From the NCBI GenBank assembly GCA_024685385.1, contig JAIKVV010000107.1, forward strand, positions 1 to 36,683: DNA of 36,683 bases. The letters are read 5' to 3'. Positions 18,010 to 25,858 of the stretch are shown here, piece after piece. The first letter of the stretch is position 1. Every line of letters starts with the position of its first letter. Under the pieces are notes generated by a model. It was not told the origin of the DNA, did no database searches, and worked only from the letters and a program-made list of their open reading frames with translations. The DNA comes from Saccharofermentans sp. (GTDB lineage: Bacteria; Bacillota; Clostridia; Saccharofermentanales; Saccharofermentanaceae). Position numbers and translations under genes: made by a program.

Positions 18010-18888
18010 ATGAAAAACACTAAGATCATAGCATTGGCTTTAAGTTCCTGTCTGATCCTCGGATCTTTTGCAGGATGTAATAAAAACGAGCCTTCTAATT
18101 CATCTGAAAGCAGTTCTGAAGCCGTTACGTCTTCCGAGACCACAACTACAACATCCGCAACATCTGAAGATACTAAAGCCACCGGGTCGGAAGAATCCAA
18201 GGATACCGGGTCTTCTGAAGCCGCGGATGACGATTCCGAAAAGATCATCCTCGAAGGCGGTTCACAGACTTATGCCAATAATTTCATTACGGACTTCTTT
18301 AAGGGCGTCGACATCAGAGAAGGTAAATTTGATGCTAAGAATGCAAAGGTCGAGTATGTTCTGTCTTTTGCTATCATGCATCTGGAAATCGAATTCCCTG
18401 AGGAGATCAAGGCGGAAAAAAAGGGTGAGTGTCTTTTAGGGACAATCTCATTTGATAAGGCTCGCGATGTTATCGGCAAGTACACGATGTATGTCCTGAA
18501 CGAGGATGACTGCAAGAAACTTCCTGCGCCTCCTGACAGTTATGATGAAAACAAACCTTTTAGTTGGGGCCCCTACTATGAGGACGGCAAGGTCTGGTTC
18601 CAGCTGGGTGGCGGTGAGATATATAACGACTTATGTGTCGTGGATTATGCCAAGACTGAAGAAGACGGCAGCATGACCCTGGTGTTCACGGTCTATGCGA
18701 TCGATCTTGATCTGTACAACAGTCTGAACATAACTCAGGTATATGAATATTACAATACCACGCCTGACAAGGCCAAGAGCGACAAGAACCTCACCAAGAG
18801 AGGCACAGGTACCGCAAACGTTTCTGTCGGACAGTCAGGCGATTATTTCATCAATACTTTTGATGTTGAACTGCTACCGGTAGAATGA
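18010..18888 (+). CDS. Putative lipoprotein, tandem copy 2
   Basis: A 292-residue paralogue of the preceding gene. The signal peptide MKNTKIIALALSSCLILGSFAGC is almost identical and again ends at Cys 23. The Ser/Thr-rich linker is shorter by about 20 residues. The C-terminal domain is plainly homologous along its length, for example ARDVIGKYTMYVLNEDDCKKLPAPPDSY, WGPYYEDGKVWFQLGGGE and TANVSVGQSGDYFINTFDVELLP. Differences cluster in the segment after SQTYANNF (FFKGVDIREGKF here against VEQWFYYQEEGKF in copy 1), which might alter a binding surface. GGGGGAAA lies upstream of the ATG. Function is unknown. Confidence 0.82.
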   Translation: MKNTKIIALALSSCLILGSFAGCNKNEPSNSSESSSEAVTSSETTTTTSATSEDTKATGSEESKDTGSSEAADDDSEKIILEGGSQTYANNFITDFFKGVDIREGKFDAKNAKVEYVLSFAIMHLEIEFPEEIKAEKKGECLLGTISFDKARDVIGKYTMYVLNEDDCKKLPAPPDSYDENKPFSWGPYYEDGKVWFQLGGGEIYNDLCVVDYAKTEEDGSMTLVFTVYAIDLDLYNSLNITQVYEYYNTTPDKAKSDKNLTKRGTGTANVSVGQSGDYFINTFDVELLPVE

Positions 18889-18913
18889 CGGACAGATAAT
18901 TCAAGATATTTTT

Positions 18914-18952
18914 ATCCCCTGCGGTAAAGATCTACCGAAGGGGATTTTTTTA
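18914..18952. terminator. Terminator shared by lipoprotein copy 2 and the convergent flavodoxin gene
   Basis: ATCCCCT (18914-18920) pairs with AGGGGAT (18939-18945), with an inner GGTA/TACC stem, then TTTTTTT. The flavodoxin stop codon on the minus strand (18952-18950) lies in the tail of this element, so it probably works in both directions. Confidence 0.8.
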
Positions 18953-19420
18953 AAGCTTTGTCATGAATCCTTCAAGGAGCCCCTTATTGTCCTGTGGCTT
19001 GCCGTTCTTTTCATCCGAAAGAGATACGGAATTTTTGATGTTAGGGCAGAACTTTGAAAGTTTTGCCAGACATTTTGCATTGTTGCCGCTGCCGCTTAAG
19101 GTGAAGACCGAACTTACCTTGCTCCCTATGTCCTTTTGTGAGAAGAGGGTCTTTAAGGCGGGGGCAAAAGTGGATGCCCAGACGGGGGTTCCCAGTATTA
19201 TGTCATCGTAATCGGTAATGTTGTCAGGAACCTTTTTTATCTCAGGCTTCATTCCGAAAGTCGCGAGCATCCCGCCGTACATTATCTGTCCCTTGAATCC
19301 TGAAGGCATGGGCTTAACGGTATCGATCCTTATGAGATCCGCGCCGGTCCTCTCTGCGATGATCTTTGCCGTTTTTTCGGTATTTCCGCTAAGCGAATAG
19401 TAGACTATGGCTCTTTTCAT
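18950..19420 (-). CDS. Flavodoxin-family protein
   Basis: A 156-residue FMN-binding electron carrier or NAD(P)H-linked flavoprotein. The N-terminal strand and phosphate-binding loop YYSLSGNTEKTAKIIAE match the flavodoxin pattern (S/T-x-S/T-G-x-T). The second flavin-contact region is DDIILGTPVWASTFAPALKTLF. It is the flavodoxin-like type that is shorter and less acidic than classical long-chain flavodoxins, so it may be an oxidoreductase subunit. The start is supported by GGAGG on the minus strand at about 19431-19435. It is convergent with the lipoprotein gene and divergent from the DUF4298 gene. The electron partner is unknown. Confidence 0.85.
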   Translation of the reverse strand: MKRAIVYYSLSGNTEKTAKIIAERTGADLIRIDTVKPMPSGFKGQIMYGGMLATFGMKPEIKKVPDNITDYDDIILGTPVWASTFAPALKTLFSQKDIGSKVSSVFTLSGSGNNAKCLAKLSKFCPNIKNSVSLSDEKNGKPQDNKGLLEGFMTKL

Positions 19421-19447
19421 ATCCTCATACCTCCGGGTGTTTTCAAT

Positions 19448-19472
19448 ATTATAGATGTTTGCGGTATATAAT
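19448..19472. promoter_or_regulatory. Back-to-back -10 boxes of the divergent flavodoxin and DUF4298 genes
   Basis: A minus-strand TATAAT (19453-19448) and a plus-strand TATAAT (19467-19472) lie only 13 nt apart. The -35 regions would overlap the opposite promoter, so the two promoters probably compete. No strong -35 is visible for either. Confidence 0.5.
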
Positions 19473-19509
19473 GGTAGCGGAAAGGTTTTTCGATAGGGAG
19501 AAAGAAGAC

Positions 19510-19812
19510 ATGAAGAGCAAAGAAGAACAGCTTAGGGAGAGCATTGAGAGGATTAATGAAATGGAACAGATCCTCGATAGGGCAGACCGCGCCTTAAAAA
19601 GGCTTGAGGATGCCATGGAAGAACTGGAGTCCATGTCTCCGGATATCAAGAAACTCGAAAAGTATTATACAGGCAGGAACTGGAAGAAGGATCTTAAGCT
19701 CGATGAAAAGGGAGCCCTTCCGGAAGACCTTAAAAGAGGCGTCCTTTCGGAGGATGCCGTAAACGATCTTCTTGACAGGTTAAAGGAAGTTAAAGCCGGG
19801 ATAAAAGGCTGA
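19510..19812 (+). CDS. DUF4298-family protein
   Basis: A 100-residue soluble protein made of a helical N-terminal half (KSKEEQLRESIERINEMEQILDRADRALKRLEDAMEELESM, coiled-coil-like) and the DUF4298 C-terminal signature KKLEKYYTGRNWKKDLKLDEKGALPEDLKRGVLSEDAVNDLLDRL. The family has no known function. The ATG at 19510 is chosen because GGGAG sits 9 nt before it. Upstream in-frame starts at 19459 and 19471 fall on the -10 region. Only 4 nt separate its stop from the convergent membrane-protein gene. Confidence 0.8.
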   Translation: MKSKEEQLRESIERINEMEQILDRADRALKRLEDAMEELESMSPDIKKLEKYYTGRNWKKDLKLDEKGALPEDLKRGVLSEDAVNDLLDRLKEVKAGIKG

Positions 19813-19816
19813 TATA

Positions 19817-20854
19817 TCAGAATACGAACCAGATCACGAAGGCTGCGATCACACCGATGAGGAGCGCGAGGTTGATGCCGTTTATGAAGGGAGGGATGGA
19901 TCCGTCCCTTAACTTTTCGGCTTCTATGACCTTGAGATTGTCGCCGTAGGAACTGTTGGTCATGGTGATATGGAATTCTCCCAGGACCTTATAGAAGAAG
20001 GCGAAGAGTATGACGCCCACGAATATCGAAGGAACCGAAGAATAGAAGAACTTGGATGAGATGTCCGAATAGATCCTGATCTCCGTGATGTCGACAGTCG
20101 GTATAGTGGATCCTATGACAAGTTCCGTGGCCTTGCAGCCAATGAGGCAGAGGGCTGGTCCCCAGATGTTCTCGGTGTTGCGGCGGAGGATGCAGAGCCA
20201 CCAGCCTGCGATAAGTGCTCCTGCGATATCGAAGAGATTGAAGGAGAAGAGAGCATAGAGCAAGGGGATCACGACACAGGCAGCCTTGAAGTCCTTGATC
20301 CTGACTGCTGACCACAAGATCCCGTAGAAGAATAAGGATATGCCGATCGCAGGGATAACGGTTCCGGACAAGAATTCCAGGATTATCTCCAGTATGGTCG
20401 GATCTTCCACATAGCAGAAGAAGAGCGGGAACTTTATGGAATTGCCGGATCTCAGCCAGAGGTAGCAGAAGATGTTATAAGCGGAGCTCTTTAAGAGCAT
20501 GAGAGGCGCTCCCGACAGGAGCGACAATATGAGTACTCCTATGCCCGTATAGTCGCCGACGACGTGCGCCGAAGGAGACTGGGCATCGTAGCGGGTGAAC
20601 CTTCCGGCAAGAAGCACTGCCGGTATTATGAATGCCATCAGAACGAAGAGGGCGAGGAAGAGGACATAGCCTATTATTGATGTCTGGGAATAATCGACGC
20701 CGAGGCTTACTACTGCAAGTCGTATCAGAAGAGCCAAAACGGCTCCGATCCCTGCAAAGAGCACGGGATAGCCCCAGTTAAGGGACTTCGGTACTTCGAA
20801 GTTCTTCTTAAGGAATGCTCCTGCTTTGTAAAGGGCCTGTCTGACAAGATCCAT
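19817..20854 (-). CDS. Hypothetical multi-pass membrane protein
   Basis: A 345-residue integral membrane protein with about eight hydrophobic segments, for example WGYPVLFAGIGAVLALLIRLAVV, IGYVLFLALFVLMAFIIPAVLL and the C-terminal INLALLIGVIAAFVIWFVF. No catalytic motif or known family pattern was recognised. Its ATG overlaps the stop of the prepilin-peptidase-like gene by one base (TGATG), so the two are translationally coupled and probably work in the same process. An export or processing partner of the peptidase is a guess. Confidence 0.75.
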   Translation of the reverse strand: MDLVRQALYKAGAFLKKNFEVPKSLNWGYPVLFAGIGAVLALLIRLAVVSLGVDYSQTSIIGYVLFLALFVLMAFIIPAVLLAGRFTRYDAQSPSAHVVGDYTGIGVLILSLLSGAPLMLLKSSAYNIFCYLWLRSGNSIKFPLFFCYVEDPTILEIILEFLSGTVIPAIGISLFFYGILWSAVRIKDFKAACVVIPLLYALFSFNLFDIAGALIAGWWLCILRRNTENIWGPALCLIGCKATELVIGSTIPTVDITEIRIYSDISSKFFYSSVPSIFVGVILFAFFYKVLGEFHITMTNSSYGDNLKVIEAEKLRDGSIPPFINGINLALLIGVIAAFVIWFVF

Positions 20855-21735
20855 CAGAAATATACCCCCAATGAAAGCAAGAGGTTATATGCTTTTTCGA
20901 AAATGAAGGGTTCTGCGATCGCGAAGATTCCGCAGCCCAGTGCGAGGAAAGGACCGAAAGCCAGATAATCGGGGTCGTCGGCAAAATGAACGGAGGCTTT
21001 CTCCCTCTCGAACTTGCGTCTCGTAAGCGCAGGATTATCGCTGCTCCTTATGATCTCTTCTTCTTTTGCAAGCCTCATGCGCTTGCGGATGAAGAGGGGG
21101 ATCGCAAAGATGAGGGCCGAGAATACCGCGACGTAGATCAGGACAACGAGTCCGTAGCAGCCCGTTATGAGGCCCGTTGCAAAGAGCAGCCGCATGTCTC
21201 CCTGGCCCATGCCCTCCTTGCCGAGGAAGGATTCGGATATGAAGCCGATGAGCCAGAGGAAGCCTCCTCCGATAAGAGATCCTATGAGCTTGTTGAGAAG
21301 AGGTATGTACCAGGGGCATTGAGCCGAGAACCATACGGAACCTTCCGTAAGATCCGATACTATCGAAAGGACGCCCACTACGGCGATGAATATCGAGAAT
21401 TGATCCGGGATTATCCTGTTCAGGCGGTCAGCCATCGTGACCAGAACGAGAACGGGAATGAGAAGACCTATGCATACGAGATGCATGGGCCTCAGCGTTT
21501 GGATGTAATCCTTTTCGCAGAAATATACCGCAAGGACATATAAGAGGGCGCATGCTGCTGCCGCGATCACTCCGTGAGGGATGATCTTCATCCTCTTTGA
21601 AAGGCGGAAATTCGGGGCTTTCTCGTCGTAATCGTAGTCCTGGAGCCAGCTTTCGGGGAGGCGCGAGAATATGAAGGTCAAAAGAAGACCCATGGCTATT
21701 CCCGTCAATGCTGCGATGATGTAGATGAAAGTCAT
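20854..21735 (-). CDS. A24-family prepilin peptidase-like protein
   Basis: A 293-residue polytopic membrane protein with the two aspartate motifs of A24 (type IV prepilin/TadV-like) peptidases: D103 in MADRLNRIIPDQ and D180 in KEGMGQGDMRLL. It would cleave leader peptides of pilin-like proteins at the inner face of the membrane. The N-terminal CxxC methyltransferase region of full PilD enzymes is not seen. The ATG at 21735 is preferred because it directly precedes the first membrane segment. A TTG at 21792 in the same frame has no Shine-Dalgarno and overlaps a likely -10 box. The membrane-protein gene follows with a one-base overlap. No pilin or type II/IV secretion gene is in the window. Confidence 0.8.
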   Translation of the reverse strand: MTFIYIIAALTGIAMGLLLTFIFSRLPESWLQDYDYDEKAPNFRLSKRMKIIPHGVIAAAACALLYVLAVYFCEKDYIQTLRPMHLVCIGLLIPVLVLVTMADRLNRIIPDQFSIFIAVVGVLSIVSDLTEGSVWFSAQCPWYIPLLNKLIGSLIGGGFLWLIGFISESFLGKEGMGQGDMRLLFATGLITGCYGLVVLIYVAVFSALIFAIPLFIRKRMRLAKEEEIIRSSDNPALTRRKFEREKASVHFADDPDYLAFGPFLALGCGIFAIAEPFIFEKAYNLLLSLGVYF

Positions 21736-21782
21736 CCTTCCTGACTGATCCCTTCCCGTTTTCAGTTTTTCGATTCTTTTAG

Positions 21783-21874
21783 ATTTTACCAATAAATCAC
21801 GCTTTGTTTAATGTCTTTTTTATAATAACTACCAATAAGGTCGGTTTGCCATTGAAGTTGAATATTGGTAAAAT
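21783..21874. promoter_or_regulatory. Mirror-symmetric divergent promoter region (peptidase/glgP)
   Basis: ATTTTACCAATA (21783-21794) and TATTGGTAAAAT (21863-21874) are perfect 12-bp inverted copies, and a third TACCAATA lies between them (21830-21837). Each outer copy contains TAAAAT in the right direction to act as the -10 of its own gene. For glgP the -35 is TTGCCA (21846-21851) with a 17-nt spacer. A shared regulator binding these boxes is inferred. Confidence 0.6.
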
Positions 21875-21904
21875 TTCTACATCTATTCGTATAGGAGAAT
21901 TCTT

Positions 21905-24286
21905 ATGGCTAAGATCACTGCAAAAAACCTTGAAAACATGATGCAGGCACATGTCAGAGCCGAGACAGGAATGTCCCTGGAACAGGCCACCCCCCGTGAC
22001 TATTGGAACGCACTTGCAAAGAGCATCGTAGAGATAATTTCGGAAGACTGGATCAACACCAGACAAAAATATAACAGCGGCAGACAGGCTCACTATCTTT
22101 CGGCTGAATTCCTTGAAGGACGTTCGATGCTGAACAACCTCGTTAACTTAGGGATCTACGACCAGGCCAAGCAGGCTTTGGAGTCTTTCGGCGTCAACAT
22201 CACCGATATCCTCGAAGAAGAAACGGATCCCGCTTTGGGAAACGGCGGTCTCGGAAGACTTGCCGCATGTTTCCTTGATTCATGCGCAACCTTGAACCTC
22301 CCTGTTACGGGCTACGGCATCCTTTACCGTTACGGACTCTTCCGCCAGGCGATCGAAAACGGCTTCCAGAACGAGTATCCCGACTCCTGGATGGAGAGGG
22401 GCTACCCTTTCATCGTTGCAAGATACGACCGCAAGGTCAAGGTCCACTACCAGGATTTCGATGTATGGGCCATCCCCTGTGATCTGCCCATCACGGGTTA
22501 CGGCACCAAGAACGTTAACCTCCTGAGACTCTGGAAGGCAGAGCCTGCGCAGGAGTTTGACTTCAATCTCTTCAATTCCCAGAGATTCGATGATGCCGTC
22601 ATCGAGAGGAACAGGGTCCAGGATATCTGGAGAGTCCTCTATCCCAACGACACATCCTACGACGGAAAGGTATTGCGCGTAAGACAGCAGTACTTCTTCG
22701 TATCTGCATCCCTGCAGGACATTGTTTACAGATATAAGCATGCCCACGGCAACGCTCTTCACGATTTTGCCAAGTATAATTCGATACAGCTCAACGACAC
22801 CCACCCTGTCGTAGCGATCCCCGAGCTCATGAGGATCCTTGTTGACGAGGAAGGCATCAGGTGGGAGGATGCATGGGAGATCTGCAAAGAGACATTCGCA
22901 TATACCAACCACACGATCATGCAGGAAGCTCTCGAGAAGTGGGACATCTCCATCTACAGATTCCTCTTCCCCAGGATCTTCGAGATCATCGAGGGCATCA
23001 ACAACCAGTTCCGTGCGCAGATGTACGAGGCAGGTCTCTATTCCGAGCTGATCGACAGGATGAGCATCCTGTCCGACGGCAAGATCCACATGGCATGGCT
23101 CGCGATCTACGGATCCCATTCCGTAAACGGCGTTGCAGCCCTTCATACGGACATCCTGAAGAACGAGACTCTCAAGGACTGGTATTCGATCTATCCCGAG
23201 AAGTTCTCCAACAAGACAAACGGCGTTACGCCCAGAAGGTGGCTCAGGACTTGCGATCCCGATCTTGCGGCTCTCATCACGGAGCTTCTCGGCAACGACA
23301 AGTGGGTAACGGATCTTGATCAGCTCAAGAAACTTTCCAAGTATGCCAAGGACGATGAGGTAATGAAGAGGTTCATTGCCATCAAGAGAGCAAATAAGGT
23401 CCATCTGGCCGAATATCTCGAGAAGACAAAGGGCATCAAGCTCAATCCCGATTCCGTATTCGATGTTCAGATCAAGCGTCTCCACGAATACAAGAGACAG
23501 CTCCTCAATGCCATCTATGCCCTTAACCTTTACGACAGGCTCAAGGAAGATCCGAAGCTCGACATGCCTCCGATCACTATCCTCTTTGCCGCAAAGGCAG
23601 CTCCCGGCTATTTCAGGGCCAAGGCAATAATCAAGTTCATCAACGAGATCGCCCGTCTCATCGACTCCGATCCCGACATGGAAGGCCGTCTTAAGGTCGT
23701 ATTCGTAGAGAACTACAATGTCTCCGTCGGCGAGAAGATGTTCCCTGCGGCAGAAGTATCCGAGCAGATCTCCACGGCAGGTCTTGAGGCTTCCGGCACG
23801 GGCAACATGAAGTTCATGATGAACGGCGCGGTTACTCTCGGCACGCTGGACGGCGCAAACGTTGAGATCGCGGAGTGCGTCGGTGACGACAACATCTACA
23901 TCTTCGGCTGCCGCTCTCAGGACATGGCTGCAACCAAGGCATATTACAATCCCCAGTGGCAGTATGAGAACATCCCGGGCCTTAAGAAGGTCCTTGACCG
24001 CCTTGTTGACGGTTCCTTCGACGACTGCGGTTCCGGCATGTTCCACGATCTGTTTAACGGCCTGATCTACGGCTCCAACTGGCAGCCCGGCGACACCTAC
24101 TATGTCCTGGGTGACTTTGACGACTACCGCAAGACCCGCGACCGTCTCTACAAGGATTATTCCAACGAGCTCGAGTGGGCAAGAAAGTGCTGGATCAACA
24201 TCTGCAACTCCGGCAAGTTCTCTTCCGACAGGACGATCAAGGAGTACGCAAAGGAGATCTGGAAGATCGAGCCGCACAAGATCTGA
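21905..24286 (+). CDS. glgP: Glycogen/maltodextrin phosphorylase
   Basis: A 793-residue GT35 phosphorylase that releases glucose-1-phosphate from alpha-1,4-glucans, using pyridoxal phosphate. Clear family blocks are EETDPALGNGGLGRLAACFLDS near residue 105, QLNDTHPVVAIPELMRIL, SVNGVAALHTDILK, NKTNGVTPRRWLR, VQIKRLHEYKRQLLNAIYAL and the cofactor segment EASGTGNMKFMMNGAVTLGTLDGANVE, where K636 is the expected PLP lysine. Length is typical for the bacterial enzyme. It starts with AGGAG upstream and has its own promoter in the divergent region. No other glycogen gene is adjacent. A long antisense open frame across it is a codon-bias shadow. Confidence 0.96.
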   Translation: MAKITAKNLENMMQAHVRAETGMSLEQATPRDYWNALAKSIVEIISEDWINTRQKYNSGRQAHYLSAEFLEGRSMLNNLVNLGIYDQAKQALESFGVNITDILEEETDPALGNGGLGRLAACFLDSCATLNLPVTGYGILYRYGLFRQAIENGFQNEYPDSWMERGYPFIVARYDRKVKVHYQDFDVWAIPCDLPITGYGTKNVNLLRLWKAEPAQEFDFNLFNSQRFDDAVIERNRVQDIWRVLYPNDTSYDGKVLRVRQQYFFVSASLQDIVYRYKHAHGNALHDFAKYNSIQLNDTHPVVAIPELMRILVDEEGIRWEDAWEICKETFAYTNHTIMQEALEKWDISIYRFLFPRIFEIIEGINNQFRAQMYEAGLYSELIDRMSILSDGKIHMAWLAIYGSHSVNGVAALHTDILKNETLKDWYSIYPEKFSNKTNGVTPRRWLRTCDPDLAALITELLGNDKWVTDLDQLKKLSKYAKDDEVMKRFIAIKRANKVHLAEYLEKTKGIKLNPDSVFDVQIKRLHEYKRQLLNAIYALNLYDRLKEDPKLDMPPITILFAAKAAPGYFRAKAIIKFINEIARLIDSDPDMEGRLKVVFVENYNVSVGEKMFPAAEVSEQISTAGLEASGTGNMKFMMNGAVTLGTLDGANVEIAECVGDDNIYIFGCRSQDMAATKAYYNPQWQYENIPGLKKVLDRLVDGSFDDCGSGMFHDLFNGLIYGSNWQPGDTYYVLGDFDDYRKTRDRLYKDYSNELEWARKCWINICNSGKFSSDRTIKEYAKEIWKIEPHKI

Positions 24287-24441
24287 TTGGTCAAAACAAC
24301 TGAAAAATAAGGCTTTCACGCTGCTTTTTTTGAAAAATATATCAAGGTATGTCTTGCCTTGATCTGGGTTACTATATAGGCGTGAGAGAGAGAATCAGTA
24401 CCATAAATTTTTGCCCAAGAGTTTATGATGTCTTTTCCTAA

Positions 24442-24478
24442 GGGCTGTCCGCTTCACAAGAGCGGGCAGCCTTTTTTA
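24442..24478 (+). terminator. Intrinsic terminator downstream of glgP
   Basis: GGCTG-T-CCGCT (24443-24453) pairs with AGCGG-G-CAGCC (24461-24471), including one G-T pair, followed by TTTTTT. Confidence 0.88.
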
Positions 24479-24576
24479 TTATTTTCGAAAAGCCAAACTT
24501 CACATACCGGCCTTGTTTATTTTGTGCATATCGCCCAAAACACCTGTAATATTTTCGAAACAATTTAGAAACATAC

Positions 24577-24605
24577 TTGAAAACTATCCTTCGAGAAAAT
24601 ATAAT
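24577..24605 (+). promoter_or_regulatory. Strong sigma-A-like promoter of the helical protein gene
   Basis: -35 TTGAAA (24577-24582), 17-nt spacer, -10 TATAAT (24600-24605). A 6-bp inverted repeat TGTGAT/ATCACA (24609-24614 and 24626-24631) sits at the start of the transcript and could fold as a 5' hairpin. Confidence 0.85.
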
Positions 24606-24653
24606 GGTTGTGATGGGAATTTCTGATCACATTAAGTTGTAGGGGTGACTGAT

Positions 24654-25835
24654 ATGTCAGGACTTTTTGATGTAATTAAGGGAAGGGCAGAAGGGGCGAT
24701 GACGACCCCCGCTATGGGTCTGTCCGCTTCCGGACACGGGTCTGCCGTCAAGACAGACAACAAATCACAAGTCAAAGGCCATATTTCCAATATTGATTCA
24801 CCTGCTGCCAACTATGCCAGAGAGCGTGCTCTTGCCGCTAAGGCACAGATGGAGGCTCGTAAGGCTTTGGCCGACAAGAACGGTGACAAGAAGGATAAGG
24901 TCGGTGAGACTGACAAGAAGCCCGATGAGAACCAGCTTCCGGGCTTGAGACCTCCGATCAAGAGACCTCCGTCGGCATCGATCAACCGCGCTCAGGCAAT
25001 TGCTTCAGAGAAGACAAATGAGCCGGACGGCAAGATCAGGGATGCGAGCTTTGTTGCAGGCAAGGTCAAGAGTGCAGCCACCATCGCTGCAGACAAGGCC
25101 AAGTTTGAACTCCAGCAGGCCCAGTTCCGTGAGAGCCGCGCCGTAAAGGAAGCGGAAGATGCCGCCAAGAAGGCCGAAGAGTCCAAGAAGGAACTCACAA
25201 GATCCGGAGAGGTCAAGGCTGCTGCCATCAAGTCAGAAGAGGCTGCCAAGAAGGCGTTTGAGACAGCTGAGGCTGAATATAAGGATGCCATCAAGGAAGC
25301 CGAGGAACTGAAGGCTGCCGCTGACAAGGCTCAGCTCGCTGCCAAGCAGGCTCTCGAGAAGGCTACCGAAGCAAAGGACAAGGTTTCCAAGAAGAAGATC
25401 GAGAACGACGCAAAGCTCGCCGCTAAGACTGCCGAAGAGAAGGCAAGAAAGGCAGCTGAGGAGTTCGAGACAGAGGCCAAGAATGCATCCGTCCGTGCCG
25501 AAGAACTCGCCAAGAACGCCGAGGAGAAGGCTAAGGAAGCAAAGGAAGCCACAAAGGCCGCTCAGGAAGCTTTCGATCTTGCTAACAAGAAGAAGGAAGA
25601 AGAAGATTCCAGGATCGCTGCAGAGAAGGCTGAGGAGGCTGCCAAGGCTGCCGCCGCTGCCGCTAAGGAAAAGGCTGCTGCTGCCGCTAAGAGGGCAGAG
25701 GAAGCCATGGCTGCAGCAAAGAAGGCTGAAGAGGAAGCAAGGCTTGCAGCTCAGAAGGCTGAAGAAGAGGCCAAGAGACTCGCAGAACTTGCGAAGGAAA
25801 AAGAGAAGTTCGATATCGTCCTTCCCGAATCCTAA
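24654..25835 (+). CDS. Ala/Lys/Glu-rich long-helix protein of unknown function
   Basis: A 393-residue soluble protein with no signal peptide or membrane segment. Residues 1-60 are Gly/Ser/Ala-rich (opening MSGLFDVIKGRAEGAMT). Residues of about 76-108 are charged, then proline-rich (LPGLRPPIKRPPSAS). From about 135 to 383 the chain is one nearly unbroken Ala/Lys/Glu helix-former with repeated KAEE, AAKKA and EEAKR units, including an alanine-rich stretch KAAAAAAKEKAAAAAKRAEEA. It lacks Cys and Trp. A non-repeat tail KFDIVLPES closes it. This resembles TolA domain II or other single-helix spacers and coiled coils in composition only. The ATG at 24654 follows AGGGGTGA, and a GTG at 24645 would overlap that site. 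A strong promoter and terminator suggest abundant, single-gene expression. Function is unknown. Confidence 0.85.
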   Translation: MSGLFDVIKGRAEGAMTTPAMGLSASGHGSAVKTDNKSQVKGHISNIDSPAANYARERALAAKAQMEARKALADKNGDKKDKVGETDKKPDENQLPGLRPPIKRPPSASINRAQAIASEKTNEPDGKIRDASFVAGKVKSAATIAADKAKFELQQAQFRESRAVKEAEDAAKKAEESKKELTRSGEVKAAAIKSEEAAKKAFETAEAEYKDAIKEAEELKAAADKAQLAAKQALEKATEAKDKVSKKKIENDAKLAAKTAEEKARKAAEEFETEAKNASVRAEELAKNAEEKAKEAKEATKAAQEAFDLANKKKEEEDSRIAAEKAEEAAKAAAAAAKEKAAAAAKRAEEAMAAAKKAEEEARLAAQKAEEEAKRLAELAKEKEKFDIVLPES

Positions 25836-25858
25836 AGTCTTGAAATCGATAGATACAG

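Larger units (their letters stand above)
24287..24653 (+). other. Gene-free stretch between glgP and the helical protein gene
   Basis: No supported coding sequence. It holds an inverted repeat ATCAAGG/CCTTGAT (24341-24347 and 24357-24363), a strong terminator at 24442-24478 and the promoter at 24577-24605. A short transcript ending at the terminator (about 24385-24478) is possible, but its promoter would be weak. The terminator may simply end glgP read-through. Confidence 0.5.

Noticed and set aside
22280..24319. Antisense 679-codon open frame across glgP
   Set aside because: It is the mirror of a well-supported phosphorylase gene in a codon-biased region. It has no family motif and no plausible start region.
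24609..24631. CRP-type site TGTGA...TCACA upstream of the helical protein gene
   Set aside because: The spacing between half sites is 13 nt rather than 6, and it lies downstream of the predicted start. A 5' hairpin is more likely.
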